In this document: one piece after another, positions 1 through 8,709 of the stretch
Position numbering within the stretch: the stretch's first letter is position 1
Layout of the letters: every line of letters begins with the position of its first letter
IMG/VR virus record: IMGVR_UViG_3300042923_000055
Coordinates: 1 to 24,555 of that record
DNA: 24,555 nucleotides
Direction: 5' to 3' (one strand)
Source of the DNA: a virus
Position numbers and translations under genes: made by a program
The notes under the pieces: generated by a model
Databases searched by the model: none
What the model was told of the DNA's origin: nothing
Seen by the model: only the letters and a program-made list of their open reading frames with translations

Positions 1-162
1 GAACCAGACTTGGCCAATGGAAACATATCCTCCGAGAAAGTCGGTGAATATAGCGTATCATACGCCGACAAAGAGAAGGTTGAAGCAGATTACCAAAGCA
101 AGTGTATAAATGTAATTTATGACACTCTTGCAATGACCGGTTTGCTGTATCGGGGGTGCTGA
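1..162 (+). CDS. Head-tail connector protein, C-terminal fragment
   Basis: An open frame runs in from the left edge and stops with TGA at 160-162, giving the last 53 residues of a protein (ending GLLYRGC). The tail contains a helix-like stretch (KVEADYQSKCINVIYD) of the kind seen at the C-terminus of gp6-like head-tail connectors, and its place just before the minor capsid genes fits that role. The start and most of the protein lie outside the window, so the assignment is from position and general look only. Confidence 0.5.
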   Translation, partial: EPDLANGNISSEKVGEYSVSYADKEKVEADYQSKCINVIYDTLAMTGLLYRGC

Positions 163-163
163 C

Positions 164-535
164 ATGATTACCAATGCAGATATGACGCTTTACTCGTGCA
201 GTAAGGATGGTAAGTATACTCGGAAAGTGATATACGGCGTATTCTGGCAAGAGGTCAAGCAATCGCTAATCGAGAAAACCGGATTAACTTCAGCAGATTC
301 TATAAAGGTGTTTATACCGATCGGCAGTGCTCCGGACGGCTTGAATTTTACTACAAGCAAAGACCTAGTTATCAATGGAGAGGTATCAACCGAGTTTAAC
401 AATACTTCTCCACAGACGATATCGGCATCATTAACGGCTCTTAAGGCTGCGCACGATGTATACACAGTCACAGTAGCAGATGGAAAGCTTTATGGTAGTT
501 CAATCATGCAACATTACCAGATATCAGGCAGGTGA
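164..535 (+). CDS. Small conserved head-completion-region protein
   Basis: This 123-residue protein has no catalytic motif and no membrane segment. It starts one base after the stop of the upstream connector fragment, with a GGGGGTG purine run in front of the ATG. It lies between a connector-like gene and a Minor_capsid_2-like gene, where Clostridia siphophages usually carry a head-closure or adaptor protein of about this size. A role at the head-tail joint is therefore inferred from position. It overlaps no other real gene; the opposite-strand frame here is a shadow. Confidence 0.65.
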   Translation: MITNADMTLYSCSKDGKYTRKVIYGVFWQEVKQSLIEKTGLTSADSIKVFIPIGSAPDGLNFTTSKDLVINGEVSTEFNNTSPQTISASLTALKAAHDVYTVTVADGKLYGSSIMQHYQISGR

Positions 536-539
536 TAAT

Positions 540-956
540 ATGGAGTTCGCTGGAAAGTTTGAAATGAATGATCTTAATAAATTACTGCACGACAGAGGAC
601 TTTTACCAAACGAGAAGGTGCAAAAATACGTAGATCAGGAAGTAATACGGCTTATGGATCCATATACACCGAGACTTAATGGCGTACTTACAAAGTCCAC
701 AACCATTGGCACTAAAATAGGAACCGGAGAAATACACCAGAACACTCCGTATGCAAGATACCATTATTACGGTAAATTAATGGTTTCTTCCCTTACCGGT
801 AGTGCTTGGAGCCACGGAGAGAGCAAGATATTAACCGATAAAGACATGAACTATAACGGAGCACCAATGAGAGGCCCGTATTGGTTTGAACGAATGAAAG
901 CCGATAAAAAAGAGCAGATCCTCAGAGGAGCTCAGAAGGTTGCAGGTGGTCAATGA
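540..956 (+). CDS. Minor capsid protein (Minor_capsid_2-like)
   Basis: The protein is 138 residues starting at ATG 540, which has a well-spaced AGGTGA ribosome site. The frame is open back to 480, but that longer start would overlap the previous gene and has no ribosome site. The middle carries the N-TPYARYHYYGK segment typical of the Minor_capsid_2 family found in A118-like phages, and a later PYWFERMKADKK segment also fits. Proteins of this family sit at the head-tail junction. The stop overlaps the next ATG (ATGA at 953-956), suggesting coupled translation. Confidence 0.75.
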   Translation: MEFAGKFEMNDLNKLLHDRGLLPNEKVQKYVDQEVIRLMDPYTPRLNGVLTKSTTIGTKIGTGEIHQNTPYARYHYYGKLMVSSLTGSAWSHGESKILTDKDMNYNGAPMRGPYWFERMKADKKEQILRGAQKVAGGQ

Positions 957-1405
957 ACATAGTTGAGTTGGTAAGGCAGATATTAACAGGTTATCCACAG
1001 ATATCCGACCTATCCGGCGGCGTTCATGTGGATTTCACAGAGCCGATTGTTGGCAATTGTGGATTATATCCCACGGGTGACCAGCTTCTTAAAGAAGATA
1101 TAATCGGCAATCAGGAAAGACAAAATAATTTTGTGCTATATGCAATCTTCCAAAGTCTAAACGACTACGAGAGGATGGCAAATAGCACTTTTTTATTAGA
1201 CTTGGCGTATTGGCTCGAACATGCAGCCGAGAACCAATCAATTGAGGTAACTATTAACGAGCGAACTGTAACCGGCACACTGACGAAACTCAGTAGTGCA
1301 AACGGAATGTTGTATGGATATCAGGACGGAACTCTAACCGGTCCGGTAACTTACCAGTTGCAGATTTATGCTCAATATCATTTAGAAAGCGAGGTATTGT
1401 TGTGA
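953..1405 (+). CDS. Minor capsid / tail-terminator-like protein
   Basis: A 150-residue protein in the slot between a Minor_capsid_2-like protein and the tail tube protein. In related phages this slot holds a Minor_capsid_3-like or tail-terminator protein that caps the tail tube and joins it to the head. The sequence is soluble with alternating beta segments (for example VTYQLQIYAQYHL near the C-terminus), as in tail terminators. It is coupled at both ends: its ATG overlaps the upstream TGA, and its own TGA overlaps the GTG of the next gene. The family assignment is by context and size. Confidence 0.6.
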   Translation: MNIVELVRQILTGYPQISDLSGGVHVDFTEPIVGNCGLYPTGDQLLKEDIIGNQERQNNFVLYAIFQSLNDYERMANSTFLLDLAYWLEHAAENQSIEVTINERTVTGTLTKLSSANGMLYGYQDGTLTGPVTYQLQIYAQYHLESEVLL

Positions 1406-2163
1406 CAGGAAAAATTGCTAGAAAGTGGATGGCTAATTATATTGATACAGATGCGACCCAGCTGGCACCTAATTATGTTAGGCTTGGCGCGGATCTCGAA
1501 GAATTCATCACAGAAATGAATGCAAACGTCGAGACAAAGAAGAATATACTCGGAGAGTCAACGACCAGCATTGATGGCTATGAGCCTCAATCATCGGTCG
1601 AGCCTTATTATGCAGTTGTAGGCGATCCTATGTTCTTACGGTTACAGAAGATTTATGACGAGAGACTAACTCTTGATGATCTTAAAACCCATGTTCTTGA
1701 AGTGCATCTATGGGAAGAAGTTTCAACAGGTGTTTATGTGGCTTATCGCGAGGATGCGATCATTGAGATCGTATCTGGTGGTGGCGACACAACCGGTTTG
1801 CAGTATCCCTTTAATCTTCACCATATTGGCAGTCGTATTAAGGGTACATTTACACTTGCAACCAAGACATTTACCCCTAGTACCGGAGTTCTCGGAAAGC
1901 TTCAGATTGAAGTGATTAAGGGCGGTACCGTTACAACCACTAAGGTATCCGATGTTATAGGTGAGCCTGCAGGTTCTTCGTTGTATTACAAAGTTGGAGC
2001 AAGCTTGACAGCCCCGGCATACGGAGAAGCTAGCACCGGGTATACAGCATTAACAACAGGCACAACCATTACAACGGCTGCAGGACAGTTTATCGTAGTT
2101 GTTGCTGTTAATACAACTGTAGTAGCTGCATCCGATATCGTTCCGGTTGTAGTAGGAGCTTAA
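1402..2163 (+). CDS. Major tail (tube) protein
   Basis: This 253-residue protein starts at GTG 1402, overlapping the previous TGA. Position (after the tail-terminator slot and before the chaperone pair and tape measure) and size match the siphovirus tail tube protein that forms stacked hexamer rings. The first ~165 residues hold the tube-like part with segments such as PYYAVVGDPMFLRLQ and VHLWEEVSTGVYVAYREDAIIEI. The last ~85 residues are rich in Thr, Val and Gly and beta-prone, suggesting an added surface domain of the Ig-like kind. A 71-base spacer containing a strong hairpin follows. Confidence 0.75.
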   Translation: MTGKIARKWMANYIDTDATQLAPNYVRLGADLEEFITEMNANVETKKNILGESTTSIDGYEPQSSVEPYYAVVGDPMFLRLQKIYDERLTLDDLKTHVLEVHLWEEVSTGVYVAYREDAIIEIVSGGGDTTGLQYPFNLHHIGSRIKGTFTLATKTFTPSTGVLGKLQIEVIKGGTVTTTKVSDVIGEPAGSSLYYKVGASLTAPAYGEASTGYTALTTGTTITTAAGQFIVVVAVNTTVVAASDIVPVVVGA

Positions 2164-2186
2164 TCAACCAATTAGTATTAGTTTGT

Positions 2187-2227
2187 GGGTGGCGGTTACC
2201 TCCTTCCCGTCACCCAATAGAAGGAGG
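2187..2227 (+). promoter_or_regulatory. Hairpin/pseudoknot candidate masking a ribosome site
   Basis: Bases 2187-2195 pair with 2207-2215 in a nine-base-pair stem with one G-T wobble. The loop segment 2199-2206 (CCTCCTTC) is an exact eight-base complement of 2220-2227 (GAAGGAGG), the ribosome site of the chaperone gene at 2235. Folding both at once would give an H-type pseudoknot; folding them in turn would give a switch. There is no T-tract, so it is not a simple terminator. A regulatory role is inferred. Confidence 0.45.
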
Positions 2228-2234
2228 CTAGGAG

Positions 2235-2681
2235 ATGGGCAATATACAGAATTTGAATTTTGATGATGGTTTTAAGAGATTTACAATCAACGGAGATCCC
2301 AACAAGGTAATTATGATTAATCCGTCCGATTTCGGTATTATCGAGCGTATTAATGATGCTTACAAAATGATTGATGATGCTTCAAAACTCACAGATGATG
2401 TAGAACTTAAGGCTGATGGTTCGCCGGTTGAAGAATTAGGCAAGGCTGCAGAAGTCGTTAAAGGGTTCAGAGAAGCAATCAATAACGCAATCAACTATAT
2501 CTTTGATGGTGACATTACAAGTGTTGCATTCGGCAACCAAAGCCCTTTAAGTCTAGTTGGTGGTGTGCCATTGTATCAAAGATTTATGAATGTTGTAATT
2601 CCGGTTATTAAGAAAGAAATCGAGTCCGAGATGCAAGCGAGTCAGAAACGGATCAGTAAATATACATCGCAGGTGAAGTAA
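2235..2681 (+). CDS. Tail assembly chaperone (gpG-like)
   Basis: A 148-residue, mostly helical acidic protein between the tube protein and a Gp15-like protein, where siphophages encode the first tail assembly chaperone that coats the tape measure before tube polymerization. ATG 2235 follows AAGGAGG with a suitable gap. The C-terminal half (IKKEIESEMQASQKRISKY) is a likely coiled coil. Many relatives make a gpG-GT fusion by ribosomal slippage; here the stop at 2679-2681 is one base before the next ATG and I see no slippery heptamer near it, so separate translation is the simpler reading. Confidence 0.65.
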   Translation: MGNIQNLNFDDGFKRFTINGDPNKVIMINPSDFGIIERINDAYKMIDDASKLTDDVELKADGSPVEELGKAAEVVKGFREAINNAINYIFDGDITSVAFGNQSPLSLVGGVPLYQRFMNVVIPVIKKEIESEMQASQKRISKYTSQVK

Positions 2682-2682
2682 T

Positions 2683-3252
2683 ATGATTGGTTACCTGCCA
2701 AGAAAACTAAATATAAACGGAACAGACAGAGCTATTCGGAGTGATTACCGGGTGGCTCTTTTGATATTCCAAGCTTATAACGATACCGAGCTATCAGAAG
2801 AAGAGAAAGTACAGACCATGATGGAATGTCTGTATGAAGACTACGAGAACATCCCCACTGAAGATTGCCAAGAGGCAGCCGACAAAGCTGTGTGGTTTTT
2901 GGATGGCGGCAGCACCTCAGAAGAGGACTCAAAGCACCAGCAGTCTAAGAAGGTTATGGATTGGGAACAGGATGAACAACTAATCTTTTCTGCCGTGAAC
3001 AAAGTAGCAGGTTATGAAACCAGAGAAAAGGAATACATGCATTGGTGGAGTTTCCTCGGATTCTTCAATGAGATAGGCGAAGGGCTGTTTTCAACCGTAA
3101 TCAATATACGCCAAAAGAAGAACAAAGGCAAGAAACTTGAAAAGCATGAACAGGAATTCTACAGGGAGAACAAATCATTGATTGACATTAAAGTGAAGCT
3201 CACACCTGAGGAACAGGCTGAAATAGATTACTGGAATGAACGTCTGAAATAG
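2683..3252 (+). CDS. Gp15-like tail assembly chaperone
   Basis: This 189-residue protein begins MIGYLPRKLNING, and the N-terminal part contains the DYRVALLIFQAYND segment and a KAVWFLDGG segment typical of the bacteriophage Gp15 family (PF06854), found directly upstream of the tape measure in A118-like phages. A charged helical C-terminus (KKNKGKKLEKHEQEFYREN) and ELTPEE-like ending follow. Together with the preceding gene it forms the usual chaperone pair. It starts one base after the upstream stop and ends seven bases before the tape measure GTG. Confidence 0.75.
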   Translation: MIGYLPRKLNINGTDRAIRSDYRVALLIFQAYNDTELSEEEKVQTMMECLYEDYENIPTEDCQEAADKAVWFLDGGSTSEEDSKHQQSKKVMDWEQDEQLIFSAVNKVAGYETREKEYMHWWSFLGFFNEIGEGLFSTVINIRQKKNKGKKLEKHEQEFYRENKSLIDIKVKLTPEEQAEIDYWNERLK

Positions 3253-3258
3253 AGAGGG

Positions 3259-5937
3259 GTGATTAATACGGCTGATGGTAATTTGAATTTTGATACCAAA
3301 ATAGACACTTCCGGCTTTGAAAAGGGCGAAGAAAGCTTAAGAAGTAAGGCTGCTAAGTTAGCGGCAGAATACAGAAAGCAAGGAATGAATTCTTCCGATG
3401 CGTTCAAAAAGGCATGGTCAGAGATTGAAAGAACGTCTAAACCTGCAGCGCAGAAGACCGCGAAACACTGGGGCGACGCTACCAATACGATTAAGTCACA
3501 GGCAGATGGATTAAAAAGCGCATTAGCTGGATTAGGGAGAACCTTGATAGCTGCTCTTTCAGTGACCGCAGTAATAAGCTTCGGCAAACAGGCTATTGAC
3601 ATAGCTTCTGACTTGGCAGAAGTTCAAAACGTAGTTGATACAGCATTTGGTGATATGTCGTATAAAATAGAGGAATTCGCCAAAACATCTATCGAAGACT
3701 TTGGATTGTCCAGATTGGCAGCAAAGCAGATGTCATCTACCTACATGGCAATGTCAACCGGTATGGGGCAGATGGCCGGAGTAGCCTCAGATATGGCAGT
3801 TGATATCACTGGTAGGCTGGGTGATGTAATGTCATTTTACAATAAGACAGCATCCGAATCGGACACCATCGGTAAAGCGATTTATACCGGAGAGACTGAA
3901 CCACTAAAGGCAATCGGCGTTGTTATGACAGAAACCAATCTGAGTGCCTATGCATTATCGAAAGGTATGTCAAAGGCTTATAGTGAAATGAGCTCGGGAG
4001 AAAAACTCCTCGTTAGACAGCAATTCTTCCTTGATAAAACCAATCTGGCAGCTGGTGACTTCGTGAAGACTTCCGGGTCATGGGCGAATCAGACCAGGGT
4101 GTTATCTGAGAGATGGAAAGAGTTCATGATCATCCTGGGAAATGGGCTGATCCAAGTACTCACACCGGTAGTGAAGTTTCTGAATACAGCACTCTCGTAC
4201 ATGATAGAGTTTGCAAATACAACGGGTAAAGTATTATCATCGGTATTTAATCTGAGCTCTGCCACCGGAACCACAGCAAAGAATACGGCAGCCATTGGCA
4301 CGGGATCAGAGGATGCAAGCTCTGGACTTGCAGACATGGGGAAAGCTGCTAAGAAAGCATCCAAAGATGTAGGTAACACAGCTGGGTTTGATAAGCTCAA
4401 TAATACGACCGAAAACATTGCGGATAATTCATCAAGTGCAGCAGATGCAATATCCGGTATAGGAACAGGTGGTGGTGTTTATGGCGCAACTGTCAAGGTA
4501 GATTCTGATACATCACCTCTCGAAAAAGGATTGTCAGGCGCCATGGGCGATATCAAAACGGCACTGGCTGGATTTAATACATGGGTTGTTTCAAGTTTTG
4601 CGCCAATCTTCGCAGGAATATGGACTGATCTGCAGGCTCCTATATCAAACTTTAAAACGATAATGTCTAAAGTGTTTACTGATATCAAAACCCTTGGTCA
4701 ACCTTTGCTTGATTATTTCACTGGTCCGTACACTACATACCTTCAACAGGCATTCAAAACAATCGGGGTGATCGCGGTAGGGCTGTTCGATACATTCAAT
4801 ATGGTTTTTGCTGACATATGGAACATTGCTGTGTTCCCTATGATTGAAAAATTCATCACTGTAATCCTTCCAATCATGACTGAGTTCGGGACTGAGGTAT
4901 GGAAAACCCTTCAGACTATTTTCGAATCAGTTAAGACAATATTTGATATGATCTGGAAAGATGCAATAGCACCGGCTCTGAAATTAGCCACTAAAATCTG
5001 GCTGGACTTCGTTGATATTCTAGCCGAGTTCTGGAATAAGTGGGGTGCTCCAATATTTGAAAACATTCGTAAAGCATGGAAAACCACTACAGACCTATTT
5101 GTTACGCTATGGAAAACCACTTTAAAGCCGATTTGGGACACTTTCATGAAGACAATGGATAAATTATGGACAGAGCATCTTAAACCTCTTCTTGCAAACT
5201 TTATGGACTTTGTGGGCGAGTTTGCGAACGGTGCTCTTGAAATCTATAATAAATTTATCGCTCCGTTGGTTAAGTGGTTTGTTGAAAAACTTGGGCCTCC
5301 GATATCGAAGGTAATCTCGGGGCTGATAACATTTATCGGCGATTTCCTTGGCGGCGTAGTTGATGCTGTGAGCGGCATTATAACAGCCTTAAAAGGCATT
5401 GTTCAGTTTATCACTGGCGTATTCACCGGCGACTGGAAAAAGGCGTGGGAAGGTGTTAAGAACATATTCAAGGGCGTATTTGACGCACTTGTTGGAATTG
5501 TAAAGGCCCCGATTAATTTGATTATCGACCTAATAAATGGGATGATCTCTGGCATTGTTTCCGGATTAAACGCCATGATTGGCGCGGCTAATAAAATCAG
5601 TATTACCGCCCCTGAGTGGCTTGGTGGTAAAACGTACGGGATACAGTTAAAAACGATTACCGCTCCAAAAATCCCTAAGTTTGCAACTGGTACAGTGGTT
5701 CCTGCTAATTACGGCGAATTCCTTGCGGTTCTTGGAGATAACAAACGAGAAACAGAGGTGGTATCCCCTATATCCACAATGAAACAGGCATTTAAAGAAG
5801 CTATGGCCGAGATTGGCGGTTCTGGTTCTGGTGAACTCACGGTTAATGTTTATATTAGCGGAAAACAGGTTCATGCAGAAGTGGTAAAGCAGGATAAAGA
5901 ATACAAAAAACAGAACGGCGAATCAGCATTTGCTTAG
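3259..5937 (+). CDS. Tape measure protein
   Basis: The largest gene, with 892 residues from GTG 3259. It sets tail length and is injected or placed in the tube lumen. Residues ~1-90 are a charged helical start. A hydrophobic stretch near 90-112 (LIAALSVTAVISF) leads into the TP901-type tape measure core (~110-330, including LAEVQNVVDTAFGDM). The C-terminal half has Trp-rich repeats (IWTDLQAP, KAWKTTTDLFVTLWKTT) and hydrophobic segments near 690-790. Using the usual ~0.15 nm per residue, the tail should be about 130 nm long. The start is uncertain: GTG 3259 sits directly on the GAGGGG run, whereas in-frame ACG 3268, giving the family-typical ADGNLNFDTKIDTSGF start, has normal spacing. Confidence 0.92.
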   Translation: MINTADGNLNFDTKIDTSGFEKGEESLRSKAAKLAAEYRKQGMNSSDAFKKAWSEIERTSKPAAQKTAKHWGDATNTIKSQADGLKSALAGLGRTLIAALSVTAVISFGKQAIDIASDLAEVQNVVDTAFGDMSYKIEEFAKTSIEDFGLSRLAAKQMSSTYMAMSTGMGQMAGVASDMAVDITGRLGDVMSFYNKTASESDTIGKAIYTGETEPLKAIGVVMTETNLSAYALSKGMSKAYSEMSSGEKLLVRQQFFLDKTNLAAGDFVKTSGSWANQTRVLSERWKEFMIILGNGLIQVLTPVVKFLNTALSYMIEFANTTGKVLSSVFNLSSATGTTAKNTAAIGTGSEDASSGLADMGKAAKKASKDVGNTAGFDKLNNTTENIADNSSSAADAISGIGTGGGVYGATVKVDSDTSPLEKGLSGAMGDIKTALAGFNTWVVSSFAPIFAGIWTDLQAPISNFKTIMSKVFTDIKTLGQPLLDYFTGPYTTYLQQAFKTIGVIAVGLFDTFNMVFADIWNIAVFPMIEKFITVILPIMTEFGTEVWKTLQTIFESVKTIFDMIWKDAIAPALKLATKIWLDFVDILAEFWNKWGAPIFENIRKAWKTTTDLFVTLWKTTLKPIWDTFMKTMDKLWTEHLKPLLANFMDFVGEFANGALEIYNKFIAPLVKWFVEKLGPPISKVISGLITFIGDFLGGVVDAVSGIITALKGIVQFITGVFTGDWKKAWEGVKNIFKGVFDALVGIVKAPINLIIDLINGMISGIVSGLNAMIGAANKISITAPEWLGGKTYGIQLKTITAPKIPKFATGTVVPANYGEFLAVLGDNKRETEVVSPISTMKQAFKEAMAEIGGSGSGELTVNVYISGKQVHAEVVKQDKEYKKQNGESAFA

Positions 5938-5951
5938 GAAGGAGGTTGTTC

Positions 5952-6353
5952 ATGAGTTTTGAAGGTAATTATATTTATGTTAGCAATACTGCATTTCCAA
6001 ACAGCCTCCTCGCATTCGAGGGCTATTCAAATACTCCATGTATTAGGATAGATAAAAACAGCTACAGGGATGGAAAAGGCAAATTACACAGGACTATTCT
6101 TCCTGAGAAGCCAAGCACAATCTCTATTAAGACGATTGACGGCTTCTCTTACGGTCAAAAGTTAATCATGAAAGCATTTTTTATTCCCCGTGACTTAATT
6201 ACTATAAAATACTGGAACGACGAAACAGACGATTATGAAATAGCTCAATTCTACGTACCGGAAATAAAATATACTCACAAATATCAGAAGAATGGCGTCC
6301 CTTATTATAATGCCTTGGAAATAGAATTTATTGCATATGGAGGGGATCAGTAA
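5952..6353 (+). CDS. Distal-tail-like (Dit) protein
   Basis: A 133-residue protein between the tape measure and the tail hub, the place of the distal tail protein that connects the tube to the baseplate. ATG 5952 is six bases after AAGGAGG; the open frame goes back to TTG 5946, but that lies directly on the ribosome site. It is shorter than classical Dit proteins (about 200 or more residues) and would correspond only to the core ring domain. The C-terminal NALEIEFIAYGG strand is consistent with a beta-rich fold. Its stop overlaps the next ATG (TAATG). Confidence 0.6.
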   Translation: MSFEGNYIYVSNTAFPNSLLAFEGYSNTPCIRIDKNSYRDGKGKLHRTILPEKPSTISIKTIDGFSYGQKLIMKAFFIPRDLITIKYWNDETDDYEIAQFYVPEIKYTHKYQKNGVPYYNALEIEFIAYGGDQ

Positions 6354-8641
6354 TGGTAAATGTAAGCGATGCCTTAAAAACCATATTCAAGAACGATATG
6401 TTCCCTCTAAGCCCAACAATCGCAGACAAGGACATAGAAGCAGTATTCCAATCCATCTCATTGACAGTTGGAACGGATCAGTTTGCGGTTGACAAAGGAG
6501 ATTTAGAGATAAGTGAAAGCATATGTACTGATGGAGATTTAAAGTTTGGTAAGTGTAATTCATCATCGGTTAAATTCACGGTTGCAGATGTTTCGGACGA
6601 TATCAAAGGTAGAGAATTTTCACTTAATCAAACAGTAAATTCTGGTGGCGCATCTTATCCCGTGCCTCTCGGAATATTCAAAGTTGACTCAGCGAACAAG
6701 CAAGGCGATTTGAGATTTAAGGATATTGTTGCTTATGACCGGATGAGAAAAGTTGATATCGATGTAACTCCATGGTACAATTCACTCTTCCCAATCGGAA
6801 CTGAGACATACACCCTAGCACAGTTTAGAGCCTCATTCCTGGCTCATACAGGGATCACAGAGGACACAAGTAAATTACCATTACCCAACGACTCAATGAC
6901 CGTCACAAAGACGATTGAGCCAGCTTCTCTCTCTGGGCGAATGGTAGTCGAAGCCATAGAAGAAATCAACGGAGTATTCGGACACATTAATCGGTCCGGA
7001 CAATTCACCCACATAATCCTTAAGCCAGCATACGGCGATTATCCAACCAACGATTATCCAACCAATGACTATCCGATCTCTGAAGATGACACTTCATTTG
7101 TAACCGCTGGATATGTAGATGAAACCATCACGGAATCCATGCGTCAGGGCGTACATTTCGAAGAATACACGGTAAAAGAGATTGATAAACTAATCATCCG
7201 CACAGATGACGAAGACATAGGGTCTATCGTTGGGACCGGTACGAATGCATATATCATTCAAGGAAATTTCTTGGTATTCGGAAAGGGCGCGGCTGAACTT
7301 GCTACCATTGCAAGGAACGCCTTTGGATACATGGCTAAGCGTCCGTACAGACCATACGAAAGCGAAAGTATAGGATTGCCTTACTTGGAGCCCGGGGACA
7401 TGATAAAACACGACCAGATGGAGCCTGTCATCGGGTATATATTCAGCCGTACTCTAAAAGGAATTCAGTCCTTGCGAGACGAATACAGTGCATCAGGGAG
7501 CCAAGAACTTCCTCAGAATACAAGTCGGAATGTAGAAATAGAAGTTCTTAAACGCAAGGCTACCACGATCAAGAAAGATGTAGACGGTGTAAGAGTAGAG
7601 GTATCAGATTTAGCAGCCGAGACTTCTACACAGTTTGAGCAGACCGCCAATTCAATTGGGTTAAAAGTAGCGAAAGCGGATATAATTCAATCAATCAACC
7701 TGTCCACGGAAGGACTAAAAATCGATGTAACCAAGCTTGACATAACCGGGCTTGTAACAATTACATCGTTAAATACTCCCGGGAGTGTAGTTATAGACGG
7801 CGGCAATCTCAAAGCCGGGACAGTTGTAGCAGATACGGTTAGGGCTGGATGGGTCTATGCTAATGATATAAGCGCAAATCAAATCAGCGCAGGCGGAACA
7901 ATAAGTGGCGTTACATTCACTACAACGGGGGCCTATGGTACGGTAACTCTAACCGATGGCAATATGGTTGCAGATTCTGCGTCTATAGACAATCTCGTTA
8001 TACCTACGCAGTTAGTTATAGGGTCAATACAGATGTTTGCCTATGATGGTAGTGCAAGCTTTCAAAAAATTACATGCTACAATGTTAACGGGGGAACCCC
8101 TGTGACATCTGTAAACATCAGTAGCCAGGCTGTGGGCTACGCAAATAGCTCGGGCAGTGTTTCTTCTATTAGCGGACACTACACGAGTGAAATCACTGCA
8201 TCTGACACCGGTTACGGAAATATTGATTTGCAAGGGTTTGACAATGCGGCAGGTGTTAATTATGTTCAAGCGAATTACCAGCCAATAAGCCCTTCAGACA
8301 TAAGGTTAAAGCATAATATTTTACCGCTGGATAACATCTTAGATGAACTGTTTTATTCGCTTAAGCCATACCAATTCAAATATAAAACAGATACCTATGG
8401 TGACGGAGTGTTTTTTGGATTGATAGCACAACAGTTAGAAAACGCATTTCTTTCTTACGGTCTTAACCCCTATGATTACGATTTAATAGAAGTAAAGGAC
8501 GTTAAGAAGTATACGGATGACGGATATTACGTGAACGATAAAACCCACAGAATACATTATAACAATTTCATCGCATGGTTGATTAAAATGGTTCAAAAGC
8601 AAAACGAACGCATTGTGCACCTCGAGAATATTATAAAATAA
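6353..8641 (+). CDS. Tail hub/spike with C-terminal S74 intramolecular chaperone
   Basis: A 762-residue protein. The N-terminal ~370 residues resemble the tail-associated hub (Tal/gp18-like) with many beta strands (for example LEPGDMIKHDQMEPVIGYIFSRTLKG split across a loop). A short coiled segment follows near 400-440, then a beta-repeat shaft rich in Gly, Ser and Thr (~460-640). The last 117 residues form a Peptidase_S74 intramolecular chaperone: SPSDIRLKHN at 646-655 with Ser648-Asp649 as the expected self-cleavage bond and Lys653 nearby, and a terminal helix QKQNERIVHLENIIK. After trimerization the chaperone is normally cut off. A DYPTN-repeat occurs near residue 230. Confidence 0.82.
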   Translation: MVNVSDALKTIFKNDMFPLSPTIADKDIEAVFQSISLTVGTDQFAVDKGDLEISESICTDGDLKFGKCNSSSVKFTVADVSDDIKGREFSLNQTVNSGGASYPVPLGIFKVDSANKQGDLRFKDIVAYDRMRKVDIDVTPWYNSLFPIGTETYTLAQFRASFLAHTGITEDTSKLPLPNDSMTVTKTIEPASLSGRMVVEAIEEINGVFGHINRSGQFTHIILKPAYGDYPTNDYPTNDYPISEDDTSFVTAGYVDETITESMRQGVHFEEYTVKEIDKLIIRTDDEDIGSIVGTGTNAYIIQGNFLVFGKGAAELATIARNAFGYMAKRPYRPYESESIGLPYLEPGDMIKHDQMEPVIGYIFSRTLKGIQSLRDEYSASGSQELPQNTSRNVEIEVLKRKATTIKKDVDGVRVEVSDLAAETSTQFEQTANSIGLKVAKADIIQSINLSTEGLKIDVTKLDITGLVTITSLNTPGSVVIDGGNLKAGTVVADTVRAGWVYANDISANQISAGGTISGVTFTTTGAYGTVTLTDGNMVADSASIDNLVIPTQLVIGSIQMFAYDGSASFQKITCYNVNGGTPVTSVNISSQAVGYANSSGSVSSISGHYTSEITASDTGYGNIDLQGFDNAAGVNYVQANYQPISPSDIRLKHNILPLDNILDELFYSLKPYQFKYKTDTYGDGVFFGLIAQQLENAFLSYGLNPYDYDLIEVKDVKKYTDDGYYVNDKTHRIHYNNFIAWLIKMVQKQNERIVHLENIIK
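7036..7074 (+). repeat. 15-bp in-gene tandem repeat
   Basis: CGATTATCCAACCAA occurs exactly twice (7036-7050 and 7051-7065), followed by a degenerate third unit. It encodes the NDYPT repeats within the hub domain of the tail spike. The unit length is a multiple of three, so unit gain or loss keeps the frame. Confidence 0.9.
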
Positions 8642-8660
8642 TTAATAAAATGTAAAAATG

Positions 8661-8689
8661 TTGAAATAATAACATTATTATGGTATTGT
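8661..8689 (+). promoter_or_regulatory. Promoter of the secreted Ig-like protein
   Basis: TTGAAA (8661-8666), a 17-base spacer and TATTGT (8684-8689) make a good sigma-A-type promoter in the gap after the tail spike gene. The spacer contains a perfect inverted repeat ATAATAA-CA-TTATTAT at 8666-8681, which could be a regulator-binding site. Confidence 0.6.
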
Positions 8690-8709
8690 TTGCATAGGAG
8701 GTGCATATA

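Noticed and set aside
2640-2690. Programmed frameshift joining the two tail chaperones
   Set aside because: No slippery heptamer is seen near the first stop, and the second gene has its own ATG with an AGGTGA ribosome site.
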